Source: Misgurnus anguillicaudatus (taxonomy: Eukaryota > Chordata > Actinopteri > Cypriniformes > Cobitidae). Taken from it: a DNA stretch of 64,000 bases. Numbering within the stretch: the stretch's first letter is position 1; each line of letters starts with the position of its first letter. A program made the position numbers and the translations under genes. This document shows, piece after piece, positions 12,383 through 24,182 of the stretch. The stretch is taken from positions 10,636,001 to 10,700,000 of the forward strand of contig NC_073341.2 of the NCBI RefSeq assembly GCF_027580225.2. Reading direction: 5' to 3'. The notes below the pieces were generated by a model. The model did no database searches, was not told where the DNA came from, and was given only the letters and a program-made list of their open reading frames with translations.

Positions 12383-12840
12383 TACACTAGATGTCGCCTT
12401 GGCTACGGCAGTTCATTGGACCGAATGCGTCAAACAGAGCTGCCATCTTGAAACAGGGGAATCCTGCATCAGCGTCATTGTAGGCAATGGTGTAACAGAA
12501 ATAAAATCACCATAAATCGTCATGAACGCGATTTTCTTGGTTTTCTTTTGGTTCGTTTCAACAGTCAGACATGTATTTAGCAATTAGTACAGGAAAAAAA
12601 TAAAAGTTTTGATTTTATGAAAATGTACTTTTTCTAACTGTAATGCATAGTGCTAGTAGCCCTTTCATCTATGCGCAGCACAAAAGTCTGGCATCGTTCA
12701 TGAATTTGAAGTACAGGCGGAGATAGCTGCTTTACCTAGATACTTCCTATGACAAGACCCCTGTTCTAACATGGCGGCGGTTTTGACGCATGCTCAGAGC
12801 CCCAAGGCGACATCTAGTGTATATATCTATGGCATCCAAC

Positions 12841-13162
12841 AGCTCATGGGGAGATTCAGAATTGATGAGTGCTTGAATCTGTTAGTTTATGTGGCATCAT
12901 TTTTGTATTTTTTTTTTTAAATATATCAAAGTTATTTAATGTTTAGTATTATTGTTTGGTTTTATATTTGTAATCTTTGTGATTTGACTTATGTTTAAAT
13001 TCCAAAATGTTTGTTTGTATGATTTTAGTACCATACAACTCTGATCTCATGATTGCTTGATAATAAAATGTTAAGGGACTGGATTATTTGAAGCTTCTGT
13101 GTTTTAATGGGCGCACCATCCTGGTAGCACTTTGCCTAAACTAAAACTAGCTTCTACCCTTA
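12841..13162. other. Intergenic, no gene seen
   Basis: T-rich non-coding sequence between the nested elements and the next MITE. No exon or repeat boundary recognised. Confidence 0.3.
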
Positions 13163-13792
13163 TTAGACTACGTTCACACTGCCATCAAAATCCGATTTTC
13201 TGCTCATATGTGACCCATGTCTGTCTCTGTATGACCTTGTGATCAGCACAAACCACATGGAATCTGATCTTTTCGATTCAGATTTGAGCCACTTCCATGT
13301 GGTTCTAAAGCAGATACAGGTCGGATGTTTTGCAATGCAACCTCGAACAGTCATATTCATGCGACTTATGTCATTCTAGATTGATGTGCGTCATAATTGC
13401 AGAAATATGCACCAACGGCATGTTTGCAAAACCACTTAAAAACATTCAAGAACATTAAATATTAAGCTTTTGTTGCACATCACCTTATACATGAAAGCCC
13501 CTAACATGCGAATAAGTGTGTTTGACTTTCCTGAAGGGTTGTCCAGATGACAGACCTGCTCGTGAACCGTGTGCAACTCCATATGAAGTCCACAACAACT
13601 GCTCAGTAGTCTGCACGTTCATTTCCATATTACCACGAGCTGTGCGTGACACAGTATTGTTCTTTTCCGCATGCAATGCAGTTCAGGACCACTAACAGTT
13701 CGCACAACTGTCTGATTTAGCCACATAATGTGAAGAGTCAAACAAAAAAATCAGCATTGAGCATTAATGTTTGCAGTGTGAACGAAGTCTTA
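13163..13792. mobile_element. MITE with AGACTACGTTCACACTG ends
   Basis: The left end AGACTACGTTCACACTGCC (about 13165) is mirrored by CAGTGTGAACGAAGTCTTA (to about 13792). Two short minus-strand frames inside have no domain. The class is unassigned. Confidence 0.6.
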
Positions 13793-14109
13793 GAAATTCT
13801 ACAGAGGCCATTAATGCATTAATCCCGAATGTAAAATCAGATTTACAGCCAGTCATAGCCACTGGACCACTTGAGATCTAGACTAATAAATCCTAAATAA
13901 AGGCAAAGGCCAGTCGATTTAAGAAGCTAAACTGAAACGCATGTTTACTGGAACATTCATTAAAAACTTTTACCCATAAAGCTAGCATCTTATTTGCAGT
14001 ATTTAAAATTTCTCAAATGATCCAAATCCAATTATACATAAAGCGCCATTTATTTACCATTTGTGTAAGCTTAAGTAACTTGGAATATAACACTTCTCCT
14101 TTATAAGAC

Positions 14110-14478
14110 TTAAAGGTGCAGTGTGTAATTTTTAGAAAGATCTAAAAATAATATACAAAACTATTATCAGGGTTGTATAAAGACCTTACATAATGAACCG
14201 TTATGTGTTTAACTTAGAACGAGACTTTTATCTACATACACTGAGGGTCCCCTTACATGGAAGTTGCCATTTTGTGCCACCATTTTTCTACAGAAGCCCT
14301 TAACGGACAATTTTTTTTTTACCAAGTTGTCTCAGACGATGTCATGTTTGTCCATTGGCGGCTACCGTAGCTTTTCTATGTGATTCAAAAGCGAGGGGTG
14401 AGCAGTGGACTAAGCCGTTGGTTGCAATTCACAACCTCACCACTAGATGTCGCTAAAATTTACACACTGCACCTTTAA
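14110..14478. mobile_element. TTAA-flanked MITE, AAAGGTGCAGTGTGTAA family (copy 1)
   Basis: TTAAAGGTGCAGTGTGTAAT at the left and TTACACACTGCACCTTTAA at the right, TTAA at both ends. Further copies lie at 54682-55047 and 59734-60121. TTAA flanks suggest a piggyBac-like mobiliser. Confidence 0.78.
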
Positions 14479-14481
14479 GCA

Positions 14482-14560
14482 ACTATTGTTGCTTCCTTTG
14501 CTCTGACATTTTATCCAAAGCGACTTACAATAGTGAGGAAAACAACAATGTAAATGCAAA
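14482..14560 (-). mobile_element. SINE 3'-tail fragment
   Basis: On the minus strand it reads 'aagtcgctttggataaaa', the conserved 3' tail shared by many teleost SINEs. No tRNA-like head remains. Confidence 0.45.
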
Positions 14561-14954
14561 ATGACGTTATTATGGTCATAAAAACACAACACACTGAAAT
14601 ACAATGGATGCAGTCTTATCTAAAATCATCCACTGACATACAGACCAAATATTTAATATTACAGACATCGAGAAATAAGACCAAGACATCATTTACAGTA
14701 GGACTCCAACTCTGCCACAACCATATCAGATCAAGTAAAAAATACTTTTAGGAAGAAAAGTTATTTTTATTTATAGCTTGTACAATACATTACAAAGTCA
14801 TTGTTTATTTATTAATGACTCCTGTTCAAACTTCAGTGAGTCTTAAATAGAAAAGAAGAGCTATTATTGTTAATAAACAATGTAAGTATGCTTAGTAAAT
14901 GAATCTAGAAATCAACCAATCAAAAATAAATGAGTCTATAGCCATAAAACTACA

Positions 14955-15165
14955 AGGGGTGGTTTCCCAGACAGAGTTTAGTTTAATACAGGACTAGGTC
15001 TTAGTTATATTAGGACTTTTAAGTATTTTTTTTACAAACAAGCCTTTCAGAAAACAGTACTGTGTGCATCTTGAGATAAAACAATAAGGTGTTCTGAAAT
15101 TAAGGCAGCATAAACATGTATTTTAGTCTGGGATTAGGTCTATGTCCTGTGAAACCGCCCCAAGA
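14955..15165. mobile_element. MITE with GGTTTCCCAGACAG / CTGTGAAACCGCC ends
   Basis: Imperfect inverted termini GGTGGTTTCCCAGACAGAGT and GTCCTGTGAAACCGCCCC. The same family occurs at 22409 onward (left end only) and at 60610-60788. Confidence 0.6.
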
Positions 15166-15705
15166 GTTTAAACATATGTTTGTATAGACATTGTTCACTT
15201 TATATGCTTAAGTATCCTGAATATTCTTAATATCAAGTCTTAGTAAATTGAAGAAAAAAATTATATTGACACCAATGTCATTAAAGCAGATGTATACTAT
15301 TGAGTTTGGAGTATTGCAGAATCTCTGCAGCATAAAGGATTTCACTTCTTATGGCATTTCTATAAGAAAAATATAAATTTACATATGATAAATGATAAAG
15401 TATGATCGTTTATTCTTCTAGTTCTAGTTTTGAAATGCAAAAAATAAGAGTGCTACACATACAGTAGTAAAAATAATCAGTGATGATATTCAAACTAAAA
15501 AAGCATGTTACATTTACTACATGAATTTTAAGAAACTTTAATGATAATCATTTGAAGAACATATATTTATATACAAGTATTTATAATTATATATAATATA
15601 AATTATACACATGTAAATATTTCTTAAATATATACTTACATCTGTATGTATTTATATATACATTATCATATACAATACATACAATATATGATGTAAACAC
15701 AAACT

Positions 15706-15711
15706 TTTATT
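15706..15711 (-). terminator. Candidate poly(A) signal of b2m
   Basis: AATAAA on the minus strand (TTTATT on plus), 80 bp past the b2m stop codon. It is the nearest canonical hexamer, but other TTTATT words follow in this AT-rich region. Confidence 0.4.
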
Positions 15712-15790
15712 CTGCAAACAATTAGTCGCTATTATTCTTTTTGCAGCCCTAAAAGGAATATTATCAAACTTACTTCTATATGCTGTTAAT

Positions 15791-18301
15791 TCACATGTCA
15801 GGCTCTAAAAAAAAGAAAAAGAAATCAAGCATTTATTTCCATTCATCTTAATGTGAAATTTAATTATTATCAGATTTGTTATGATGCTCAGATTCCTTTA
15901 TTTCCGCGCACTTATTTAGCACACATTTATCAAGTGAAACATGTTGTTTTACACAACAACTTAAAAAGCAGGGTTATTTTCTGGCCGTTGGGTTAAACCA
16001 GAAAATGTATAGACCGCTCCAAAACTCCAATATCCAAAATACAGAACCCAAATGGTTCAAATAAATAAAACTCTTAGACCTCCCTTGCTCCCTGCTTTTG
16101 GGATTCAATAAAGCAGAAAATAGAAAAATCAGTTACACAAATTAGGATAAAAGAGGAATTTCTAAACATTGACATGATGTGAACTTTTCTTACCCCATGT
16201 GAAGGTCTTTGGGACTGACAAGTGTTCAACTTCGCAGGTATAAGTTTCTCCATTCTGGGGTGTGAATTTTACAAATTTTGTCAGCTGGAAGTCCCAACCC
16301 TGCTCGAAGGACAGGTCTGTCTGACTGGCATCAGGAATCTCTACACCATTTTTGAAGAGTTTAATGGTGATGTCGGGAGGATGAAAGCCACTTGCGTGAC
16401 AAATCAGCACATTTTCCTTTCCATACTCTCCAACGTTACGGCTATATACTTGGACCTTTGGGGGAGCTAGTGACGATACAATAGAAGGAAACAGTATTAT
16501 TTTGACATCACTGATTTGTACATTTTATCAGTTGCTGTTACATTTGAACCTTTTTAACTTACTTAAAACACCCCCCCCTCCCCTAGACCCATGGGGTGGG
16601 TCAAATGTTGCATTATTACAAGAAGTTGTGGAACACAAAACTAGAAATTGATGGTTTCTTATGAAAATCTTAGCTTTCTTACCAGTCCCAAAAGTTTGAA
16701 CTCATGTTACATACATGAACACGACAAGGTCTTCACACAACCACCATTATTGTGAAAATTATATGAATAATATCCTATGTAATAGGGATGCACCGATAGG
16801 ATTTTTTTTGGGCTGATACCGATTTAAACAGACAACTTCTGGCAGATACCGATTGTATACAATACTATACAGTTGGTCTATTAGCTAGTTTATTTCTGCA
16901 TCAAATAATTTTTACTGAACATGGATTTGATCTAATTAACATTTAACTGACCAACATAATAAGAGAGGCAGAAATTAAGCTAAAACAAATATAATAAGAC
17001 AGCATGACAACCTTCAAAGGTGGTTTTTGCTATTCAGCATTTATTTTATTAACAACATTAACTAATTTTTTTACATATAATGGATTTCTTTATGTGGTTA
17101 ATTAATAAACAATTGGTATCGGCCTTTCTCGTGCTATTGCCGATATGCCGATGGTTTCAAATTCATCAAAAATCGGCCGATAAATATCGGCGGCCGATAC
17201 ATCGGTGCATCACTACTATGTAATATTTATATACACAAACTCACAAAACATAAGCTCTCCAACTCTCAAAAATATGTTTACTGCCACCTACTGGTATAAA
17301 AATAACTTTTTCAGAAGCTCAAATAAAAACTATATTAAAATCAGACTTTATATTTGTGTGTTGCTTATCTCACAAAAATATTAATTATCCACATGTTAAA
17401 ATACAGAGGGTTTCTGTAAAATGAGACCATTTTCTATTTACTATCATACACTAATAATGGTAAAATGGTAAAAAGCTGTCACAGTAGCAGTACCCTTTAA
17501 AAAAGGTCATAATATGTACGATTTAGGTACAAATATGGGTAATTCTTAAATTCTTAGGCACATAGGTGTGCCTAATTCTGGGAAAAACTCAAAATGCACT
17601 AGAGCTTAAATGTATAAGAGGTTAAAATGTACATTTAAATGCATACCTGTAGGTTGTATGTATTTATATATATAGCCAGTATATTTGCCTTTGTAAAGTA
17701 TAATTTATTTTTATTATATATAATATTTTACACAAGTAATCACGGAATGACTAAACACAATTGTTATCTTATAGCACAACTTGATTACTTTAAGAAACTA
17801 GTATGCAGTGAAACAAGTTTCTTTAAATACGCAATACAGATAATGAAAGTGAAAGTAAAAATGTTCAGGCCAATTTCAAGCAGTTAATTCTCTAAATATA
17901 TTACTCACAAACGCAATAATCATACATTGAGACGTTTAATAGAGCTTTAGGTTTTGTGCACCTATGTTAGGTTTAAAGACTTTCATGTTTTGGTTCATTG
18001 TTTTTAAACGACGATGAACTGCGACCTATATTAACTTAGGCCGTAAACATTAGGTCGCAATTCGCCATCGCTAATAAAAACACTAAGTTAATAAACATAT
18101 TTATTCATTAAATTACTTAGGATTAAGTATAAACCATAACACTTCATGAACATTGCAATAAGAAACACAGAAAATATGAATTATAACGCAATTAAGATAA
18201 GGACAAAACTTGCGTCAAATTCAAGTTTGTTACTTACACTGCTTGGCAAAACAGCTGACGCTCAGAAGTACAACAGCCGCTACGATGAGTTTACAAGACA
18301 T
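15791..18301 (-). CDS. b2m: Beta-2-microglobulin
   Basis: Three minus-strand exons: 18301-18238, 16466-16194 and 15804-15791, 351 bp in all, giving 116 residues, the usual fish length. Exon 1 encodes a signal peptide (MSCKLIVAAVVLLSVSCFA). Exon 2 encodes nearly the whole C1-type Ig domain, from SPPKVQVYSR through LICHASGFHPPDI and GWDFQLTKFVKFTP to YTCEVEHLSV, with the two disulphide Cys residues in LICHASG and YTCEVEH. Exon 3 supplies only E-P-D-M and TGA, so the protein ends WEPDM as in other teleosts. Junctions are GT/AG and phase 1 throughout. The product is the invariant light chain of MHC class I on the cell surface. All signature residues are present. Intron 1 holds a hAT MITE (16783-17215). 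Confidence 0.95.
16783..17215. mobile_element. hAT-type MITE with perfect 8-bp target duplication
   Basis: Ends TAGGGATGCACCGAT and ATCGGTGCATCACTA are inverted repeats. CTATGTAA flanks both sides (16775-16782 and 17216-17223), the 8-bp duplication typical of hAT elements. Inside are short inverted blocks containing 'gccgat'. It lies in b2m intron 1. Confidence 0.9.
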
Positions 18302-18437
18302 GATGTTAACAGTGTTGTTTAAAATCTCTGAATAACACGATAAAGATGTCACGCAGGGCCTGTTTCTCACGATACTGAAACAACAAGGAAACACATACGG
18401 GACAATAAGTTAAACCACGCCCATAAATGTTTTACAA

Positions 18438-18454
18438 CCAATCGGAGATTTTCC
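18438..18454 (-). promoter_or_regulatory. b2m promoter module: CCAAT/Y box next to a kappaB-like site
   Basis: Seen on the plus strand, CCAAT at 18438-18442 is followed at once by GGAGATTTTCC (18444-18454), a good kappaB-type decamer; on the gene strand the CCAAT reads CCGATTGGTT, like the Y box of MHC promoters. It lies about 137 bp upstream of the b2m ATG. kappaB and Y-box control of B2M is established in mammals; use here is inferred. No convincing X box or ISRE was found. Confidence 0.45.
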
Positions 18455-18637
18455 TTGTCTGTCGTTGGGTGAGTGAGACGGTGACAACATGATACAGTTG
18501 CAAATGCAATGTGAACTTTGAGATGTTTTGCATTTTGGTGTAATAAATGTGACACATACATTTGTTTTCTCATCACGTTCACAGTCATGAAATAGTTCGC
18601 TAATACAAAAAACTGTCAAACATCTTCAGGACTTTAT

Positions 18638-19310
18638 TTAAAGGGATAGTTCACCCAAATTCTGATATCATTTACTCACCTTCATGTTGCTACAAACCTC
18701 GTTGTTCTGCTGAGCACAAAGTGAGATATTTGTAATGAACCAGGAAACATAAGCACCATTGACTTTAATGGTAGGAAAAAATATTATGGAAGTCAGTGGT
18801 GCTCGAAAACAGTTTGGTTACAAACATCTTAATTTGTGTTCATCAGACAAAAAAATAATACTGGTTTGTAACAACTTGTGGGTGAGTAAATGATGGCAGA
18901 ATTTTCATTTTTGGGTAAACTATTGTTGTTCTAAACCTGTATGAATTAATTTTTTTGATGAACACAAAAGAAGATATTTTGAGAAATGATGGTAAAAAAC
19001 ACACTGAAGTAAGTGACCATTGACTTCCATAGTAGGAAAAAAATATTTTGTAAGTATTGTGATAAATGACTAAGAAAATATTTTAATAAATGATGGTAAG
19101 CACACAGTTGAGAGTACCCATTAAATTCCATAATTTTTTTTATTCCTACTATGGAGGTCTGTGGTCACGTGCTGCTGTGTGTTTGCCATCGTTTCTCAGG
19201 GTATCTTCTTTTGTGTTCATCCAAAAAAAGAAATTCATGCAGGTTTGGAACAACATGAGGATGAGTAAATTATGACAGAATTTTCATTTTAAAGTGAACT
19301 ATTCCTTTAA
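18638..19310. mobile_element. Tandem/compound TTAA MITEs, AAAGGGATAGTTCACCC family
   Basis: Starts TTAAAGGGATAGTTCACCCA and ends AGTGAACTATTCCTTTAA. Two partial copies appear joined near 18920. The family recurs at 21572-21880. Confidence 0.7.
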
Positions 19311-20815
19311 TTATACACCACTGTAACCCTGCTGTGATTTGTTCTTCAGCATCTGTTAAATGAGGGCAAAACAGATGCAATTTCAGTGTATCAATTATGG
19401 ATGCTTCTCATGGATCTCTGTGGTCTGTTTGGTAGCTTTCTAAAGGGCACACAACATCAAAATTTTTATTTTCCTGGCCCTTTACCTTAGAACCTTTCAA
19501 ACACATCTCATCCTCCCTCATGGGTCAACTAGAGGAGCTTCCTTGGCATACTGCTACTGTACCTTGGCTTCTCCATGCACCTTTGCCAGGTTGTATTAAA
19601 GTCAACATGACTGCTTGTCATCCTATAAGTTCAGAGGTTCATCTTTGATTTTTTAACAAGTTTTTGGTTTATATATAATATTTAAGTACATCTAGTATTT
19701 TTTTCTTTTACTTACGTAAAAAGCACTTTTGTACATTTACTCAAGAAAAGTAAAAAGTACAAAATTTTATGTAATTGGGTATTTAATCGATTTTAATATG
19801 CAATATAAAATGAATAAACAGTATGATTATATGCTTTAGAATGTAGTGAACATTTTTTATTAAAGTAAAGCAAATATTTTCCAAAGACAAACACTCTGAT
19901 AAAGCACAGATGCTTGGAAAAGTTACTTAAAATACTCAAATAGTGTCCGCCTCTGAAAACTAAATGGTCAAATAAGAGCACATCTCATTGTGTTGTTTTT
20001 ATTTTTTATTACCAGACAAATTCATAAAAATATCGTTTATTTACATGTTATTACAGCCAATCACAATGGACATCGCTTGTACACATTATTTATAGTAGAT
20101 TCACCCGTGAAAAGTTTGAGAAACTGGGAAGCTACCAATGCATTTGACACAAAACCACTAGATGGCACTGTTACAAAATCATTTTTTTCTTTATCTTCAA
20201 CCTTTAAAAATCTTACTGTAAGTTAGCAAAAACAACGGATTAAATGTATTGTTTAAAATAAGTTAAAAAGCCTCATCTGAATAAGGCATTTACCACAGTC
20301 ATGGTCCCTGATGTGATGTAAGTTAACTATGAAACATCAGATCCTTGTGCTTGATCAAACACAGACATACTGATTTTATTGAAAAGACACAGAAAGAAAT
20401 GAATTGTTTGGCAGTACAATAATCATTCAGATAGTAAATCTAAACCAGGCTACTAAAGTGGAACCAGTCCTTCATATTAAACAACAGGAGTTCAGGCACA
20501 GCACGAATTATATGTATGATTAAAACGCTGTCCAAGAACAAAGTCTTTTTTAAACATTTACAATATCTTACACTTCATCTTAATCAGCCGATTAAATAGC
20601 CGATTGCCTCTTTTGGCGCGCTCATGCAATGACAATGGTATGACCCATTTTAGGGGTGCTCATATTTAGATTTACACATTCTTTACAGATACAAAGCAGT
20701 GAGAACTATTTTTCACCTGTTAAACTTATAATGTGAAATTATGTGAAATGTGAACATTTCAAGACGGGAGGACATTGAAGGAAGGGGGGGGGGGTCAAGC
20801 CTTCTTTCGGAGAGG
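19311..20815. other. Intergenic DNA between b2m and the kinase gene
   Basis: AT-rich, no exon recognised on either strand. Close to the kinase gene, a run of 12 G (about 20785-20797) faces a C run (about 20819-20826) across a short loop; it could form a hairpin or G-rich structure. Confidence 0.35.
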
Positions 20816-20829
20816 CAGACCCCCCCATC

Positions 20830-20941
20830 TTCCCCTCCGTAGTCCGTAATACGCGCCGTGAAATCTGGATTCATTTACGGTAGAAGCTCATCCGCTACTA
20901 GAGTAGTAAACACCTGCTCATGTTCTGACCGTGTCAGTCAG
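20830..20941 (+). other. Probable 5' UTR exon of the kinase gene
   Basis: GTGTCAGTCAG at 20941 is followed by a good donor (gtaaac), and the pyrimidine-rich tract before TGCTCATGGGG ends in an acceptor AG (21150-21151). A non-coding exon spliced over a 210-bp intron to the ATG exon is therefore likely. The left limit is a guess. Confidence 0.45.
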
Positions 20942-21156
20942 GTAAACGTTTTATCCCACTACATTTTGTTTGCTATCGGTGCAGTTTGTACAATAGAAAT
21001 AGACGATTTATTTCAAAAGCGCATTACTTTGCAACCGAATGTCACAGTCCATTTTTCTTACAGTATTTACTTCAATAACCTGCGCGCACATAGACTTAAA
21101 AACTGTGTATTGTTCCGTCTTTAAAGACTCTTCCTAATATTTCTTTAACAGTGCTC

Positions 21157-24100
21157 ATGGGGACACTCAGAGATCTTCAGTTCGCTTTACAGTTAAAGAT
21201 AGAGGAGTTACGGCAAAGAGATGCTCTTATAGATGAGCTGGAGCTTGAACTGGACGCTAAAGATGATCTCATCCGCCGCCTGCAGGGGGAGCTCGACCGG
21301 CTGCGGCTCTCTGTTAATCCTGCTGCAGGTGAGACCTTCTTCAATCTTTATGTACATGCATGCATTTATTTAGCATTAAACTTTATTGTCAATGTTACAG
21401 CAACCAATCTTAAAAACATATTTATTTTAGGCCAGCAAATTTTTCTTACTTGTTAAGTGCAATTCCAAAGCACCATGAACAGACATGATCTGTTTATTTA
21501 AAATCCCCCCTTTGCCATAGCTCTCAAATTTTATTTGTCCTCCCATCTTGCCACAACGACAATTTTTCTAGTTAAAGGGATAGTTCACCCAAAAATAAAA
21601 ATTCTGTCATAATTTACTCACTCTCATGCTGTTGCAAACCTGTATGCATTTTGTTGTTTTGATGAACACAAAGGAAGATATTTTAAGAAATGTTTGTAAC
21701 CAAACCGTTTGTGGACCCCATTTACTTCCATAGTATTATTTTTTTCCTACTAGAAGTGAATGGGATCCACGAACGGTTTGGTTACAAACATTTCTCAAAA
21801 TATATTCCTTTGTGTTCATCAAAACAACAAAATTAATACAGGTTTGTAACAACATGAGGGTGAGTAAATGATTCCTTTAAATACAGTATTTATAACAAGA
21901 CATTTTTCTCTGCCAATTCTGATATAAAAGATGGATTTACACACAAAATAAAACATTTACTTTTCGAATGTTATGTAAATTCCTAAGTGAAACACATGGG
22001 ATCACGTGAAAAAAATTAAATCATAAGTTCTTATTTTATGTGTTGGTTATTTAATGATACAGTAAGCTTGTATTGGTCAACATTAGTTAATGCATTGGCT
22101 AACTGCATAAATGAACAACACTTCTACAGCATTTATTAATCTTAGTTCATTTTACTTTAAGCATCTACTAATACATTATTAAAATCAAAAGTTGTAACTA
22201 ATAACATTAGTTAATGCATCATGAACTAGCATGAACAAATGGCATTAACAAAAATTAATAAATGCTAAAACACAATATTGTTTGCTTTTAGTTAGCTAAT
22301 GCATTTAATATTAGTTATACCTTTTTTAAATTTCAGTGTGGTAAGTAGAGTTCAGCGGCAATGAAATGCAGTTTACCCAAAAAATGCAAATAACAACAGA
22401 ATATTTAGGGGCGTTTCCCAGACAGGGTTTAGATTGGGCCAGGACTAGACCTTAGTTATATTAGGACATTTATATTTTTTTTCCAAAAATATCGACACAA
22501 TATATTTTAAGATATGTCAGTGCAAGATGTTTTCAGTTAAGACACCTTAAACAGGGGTGTTGCTAGACATAAAGCTCTACTCGGGCACAGGCCCCCTAAT
22601 TTTTTTGCTGACTTTTTTTTTGAAAGCTTGCTGGGTACAAGAAGTATGCAACACTTCTATACAATGTACTTTGCTTAACCCACTACTCTACGTTTATAAG
22701 TATCATCTTCATCATACCTAACATTATTAACATGTTTGGAGGCATAAATGGCATAAAATGTTTGGAAAAATGACAGCAGAGAAATATTGTCTACATTATA
22801 CAATGATAGCAATGATTAATAACTTATTTTTACAAGAATATTTGTACAATATTTTAAGAAACCAGTCATTTTATGACTGCTGTACTAAAATAATCTGTCA
22901 TAGTTACTGCTAACTGTTTATGTAAGTTAGTGTCCTAGAGTTAAATATTAGTAAACTAAATGTTAATTTCATATCTGAAAATACAGATTAGTATAACACA
23001 TAGATGTGTTGATTTTCTCAGCAACAATGCAATCCTATAGACTTGACAAAAGGTTTTCCTGAGATTTTTCCTCTAATGTTTGAGACCAGACAGGGGTGAG
23101 GATGTAGTTTGTCTTACCTCCCTTAAACTCATCATTTCTCCTTTGTGCTTCTCTTTCCCTGCTTTGCACAAAACATTTCTGATGTACATCTACAGAAGCC
23201 AATAATGATCGAGTCAAAATAAGATCAGCATTATTATTTAGAAACTTTCTTTGAGTTAGCTTATGAAAACACGACGAACACTCTAAAAATGGCTGGGTTA
23301 TTTTTGACCCATAATGGGTAAATATTGGACAGAACTCATGCAGGGTTAAAAATTTACCCAATGCTGGGTTATTTGAACCCAACTGCTGGGTTATTATACC
23401 CCATGGTTGCATAACAACAACCCAACATTGGGAAATTTTTAACCCAGCAGGCGTTCTGTCCAATATTTACCCATTATGGGTCAAAATAACCCAGCCTTTT
23501 TTAGAGTGAAACTAATCGGGTAGCGTCACCTGGACTTTTGAATGCGGTTGTGCACGGATGAACGCAAAGACGCGCGCGGACATGGACTTGTGCGTGTACG
23601 CGTCAGTGTGACTGCTGCGTCGCCTTTAAAAGCGTAAATGAGGTAACTATATTGCATATAGATCTGTTTTTGCCGCTTTTATCTTTGTAAAGGAATACAC
23701 TAGTTAAATGCTAAAATTTAAACCTTAGATTTACACCGGGGCACAATAGATTCACACTGGGGCACATACCCCAGTAAAAGGGGTCTAGCGACGAAGCCCT
23801 GTCTAGAAAACTGCCCTATAAACTTTTAGGGAGTGCAAAGTTATGAGGTAGAGAAGCAGAAAACAGAATGTTACATGCAGACACATAAAATAAGTAATTG
23901 TAAGGTTTTCTGTGAATTACAGAGTGATGGAAGAAAAGAGGAAAGAGAAGTGGTGGAAACCCTGAAAACCCTTTGACATTAGCAAGCAGTTCAGAGGAAT
24001 GTTGTTATTTTTACAGGTACAGGTTTTTTATTACACTTTTTTTTTTACACTTTTTTGCATTTAGGTCAACAGCGTGGATCATCAGTGAGAGTGAGGAGAA

Positions 24101-24182
24101 GAGCCTTGGTAACAGAGCCCATTAACATGGAGTCTGAACTAGTCTTACAAAATCCTCCAATCAGCTACAGCAAAAACCAGGA
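21157..24182 (+). CDS. Kinase exons 1-2: Ibeta-type leucine zipper and autoinhibitory segment
   Basis: Residues 1-97. The ATG at 21157 starts [18 protein letters not shown], almost identical to the PKG Ibeta N-terminus; heptad Leu/Ile positions continue to about residue 52, so parallel coiled-coil dimerisation should be retained. In exon 2, [12 protein letters not shown] (about 65-76) aligns with the Ibeta pseudosubstrate. The Ser that is autophosphorylated there in Ibeta is Val in this protein. An upstream in-frame GTG at 21151 lies at the splice acceptor and is not a start. Confidence 0.9.

Larger units (their letters stand above)
8146..12831. mobile_element. Inverted-repeat MITE with 9-bp target duplication, split by a YR element
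   Basis: The right terminus reads CTAGTGTATATATCTATG (to 12831). The left terminus CATAGAT starts at 8146, and the remainder of the left TIR (TACACTAGATGTCGCCTTGG) resumes at 12383. The 9-mer GCATCCAAC flanks both outer ends (8137-8145 and 12832-12840), a perfect target-site duplication of Mutator-like length. Without the insertion the MITE would be about 455 bp. Its interior is non-coding. Confidence 0.78.

Noticed and set aside
13163..13676. Short minus-strand frames
   Set aside because: Both lie within the AGACTACGTTCACACTG MITE and show no homology I recognise.
16162..16410. MHC class II alpha/beta Ig exon
   Set aside because: The C1 motif alone would fit, but the signal peptide, the length of 116 residues and the WEPDM end identify beta-2-microglobulin.
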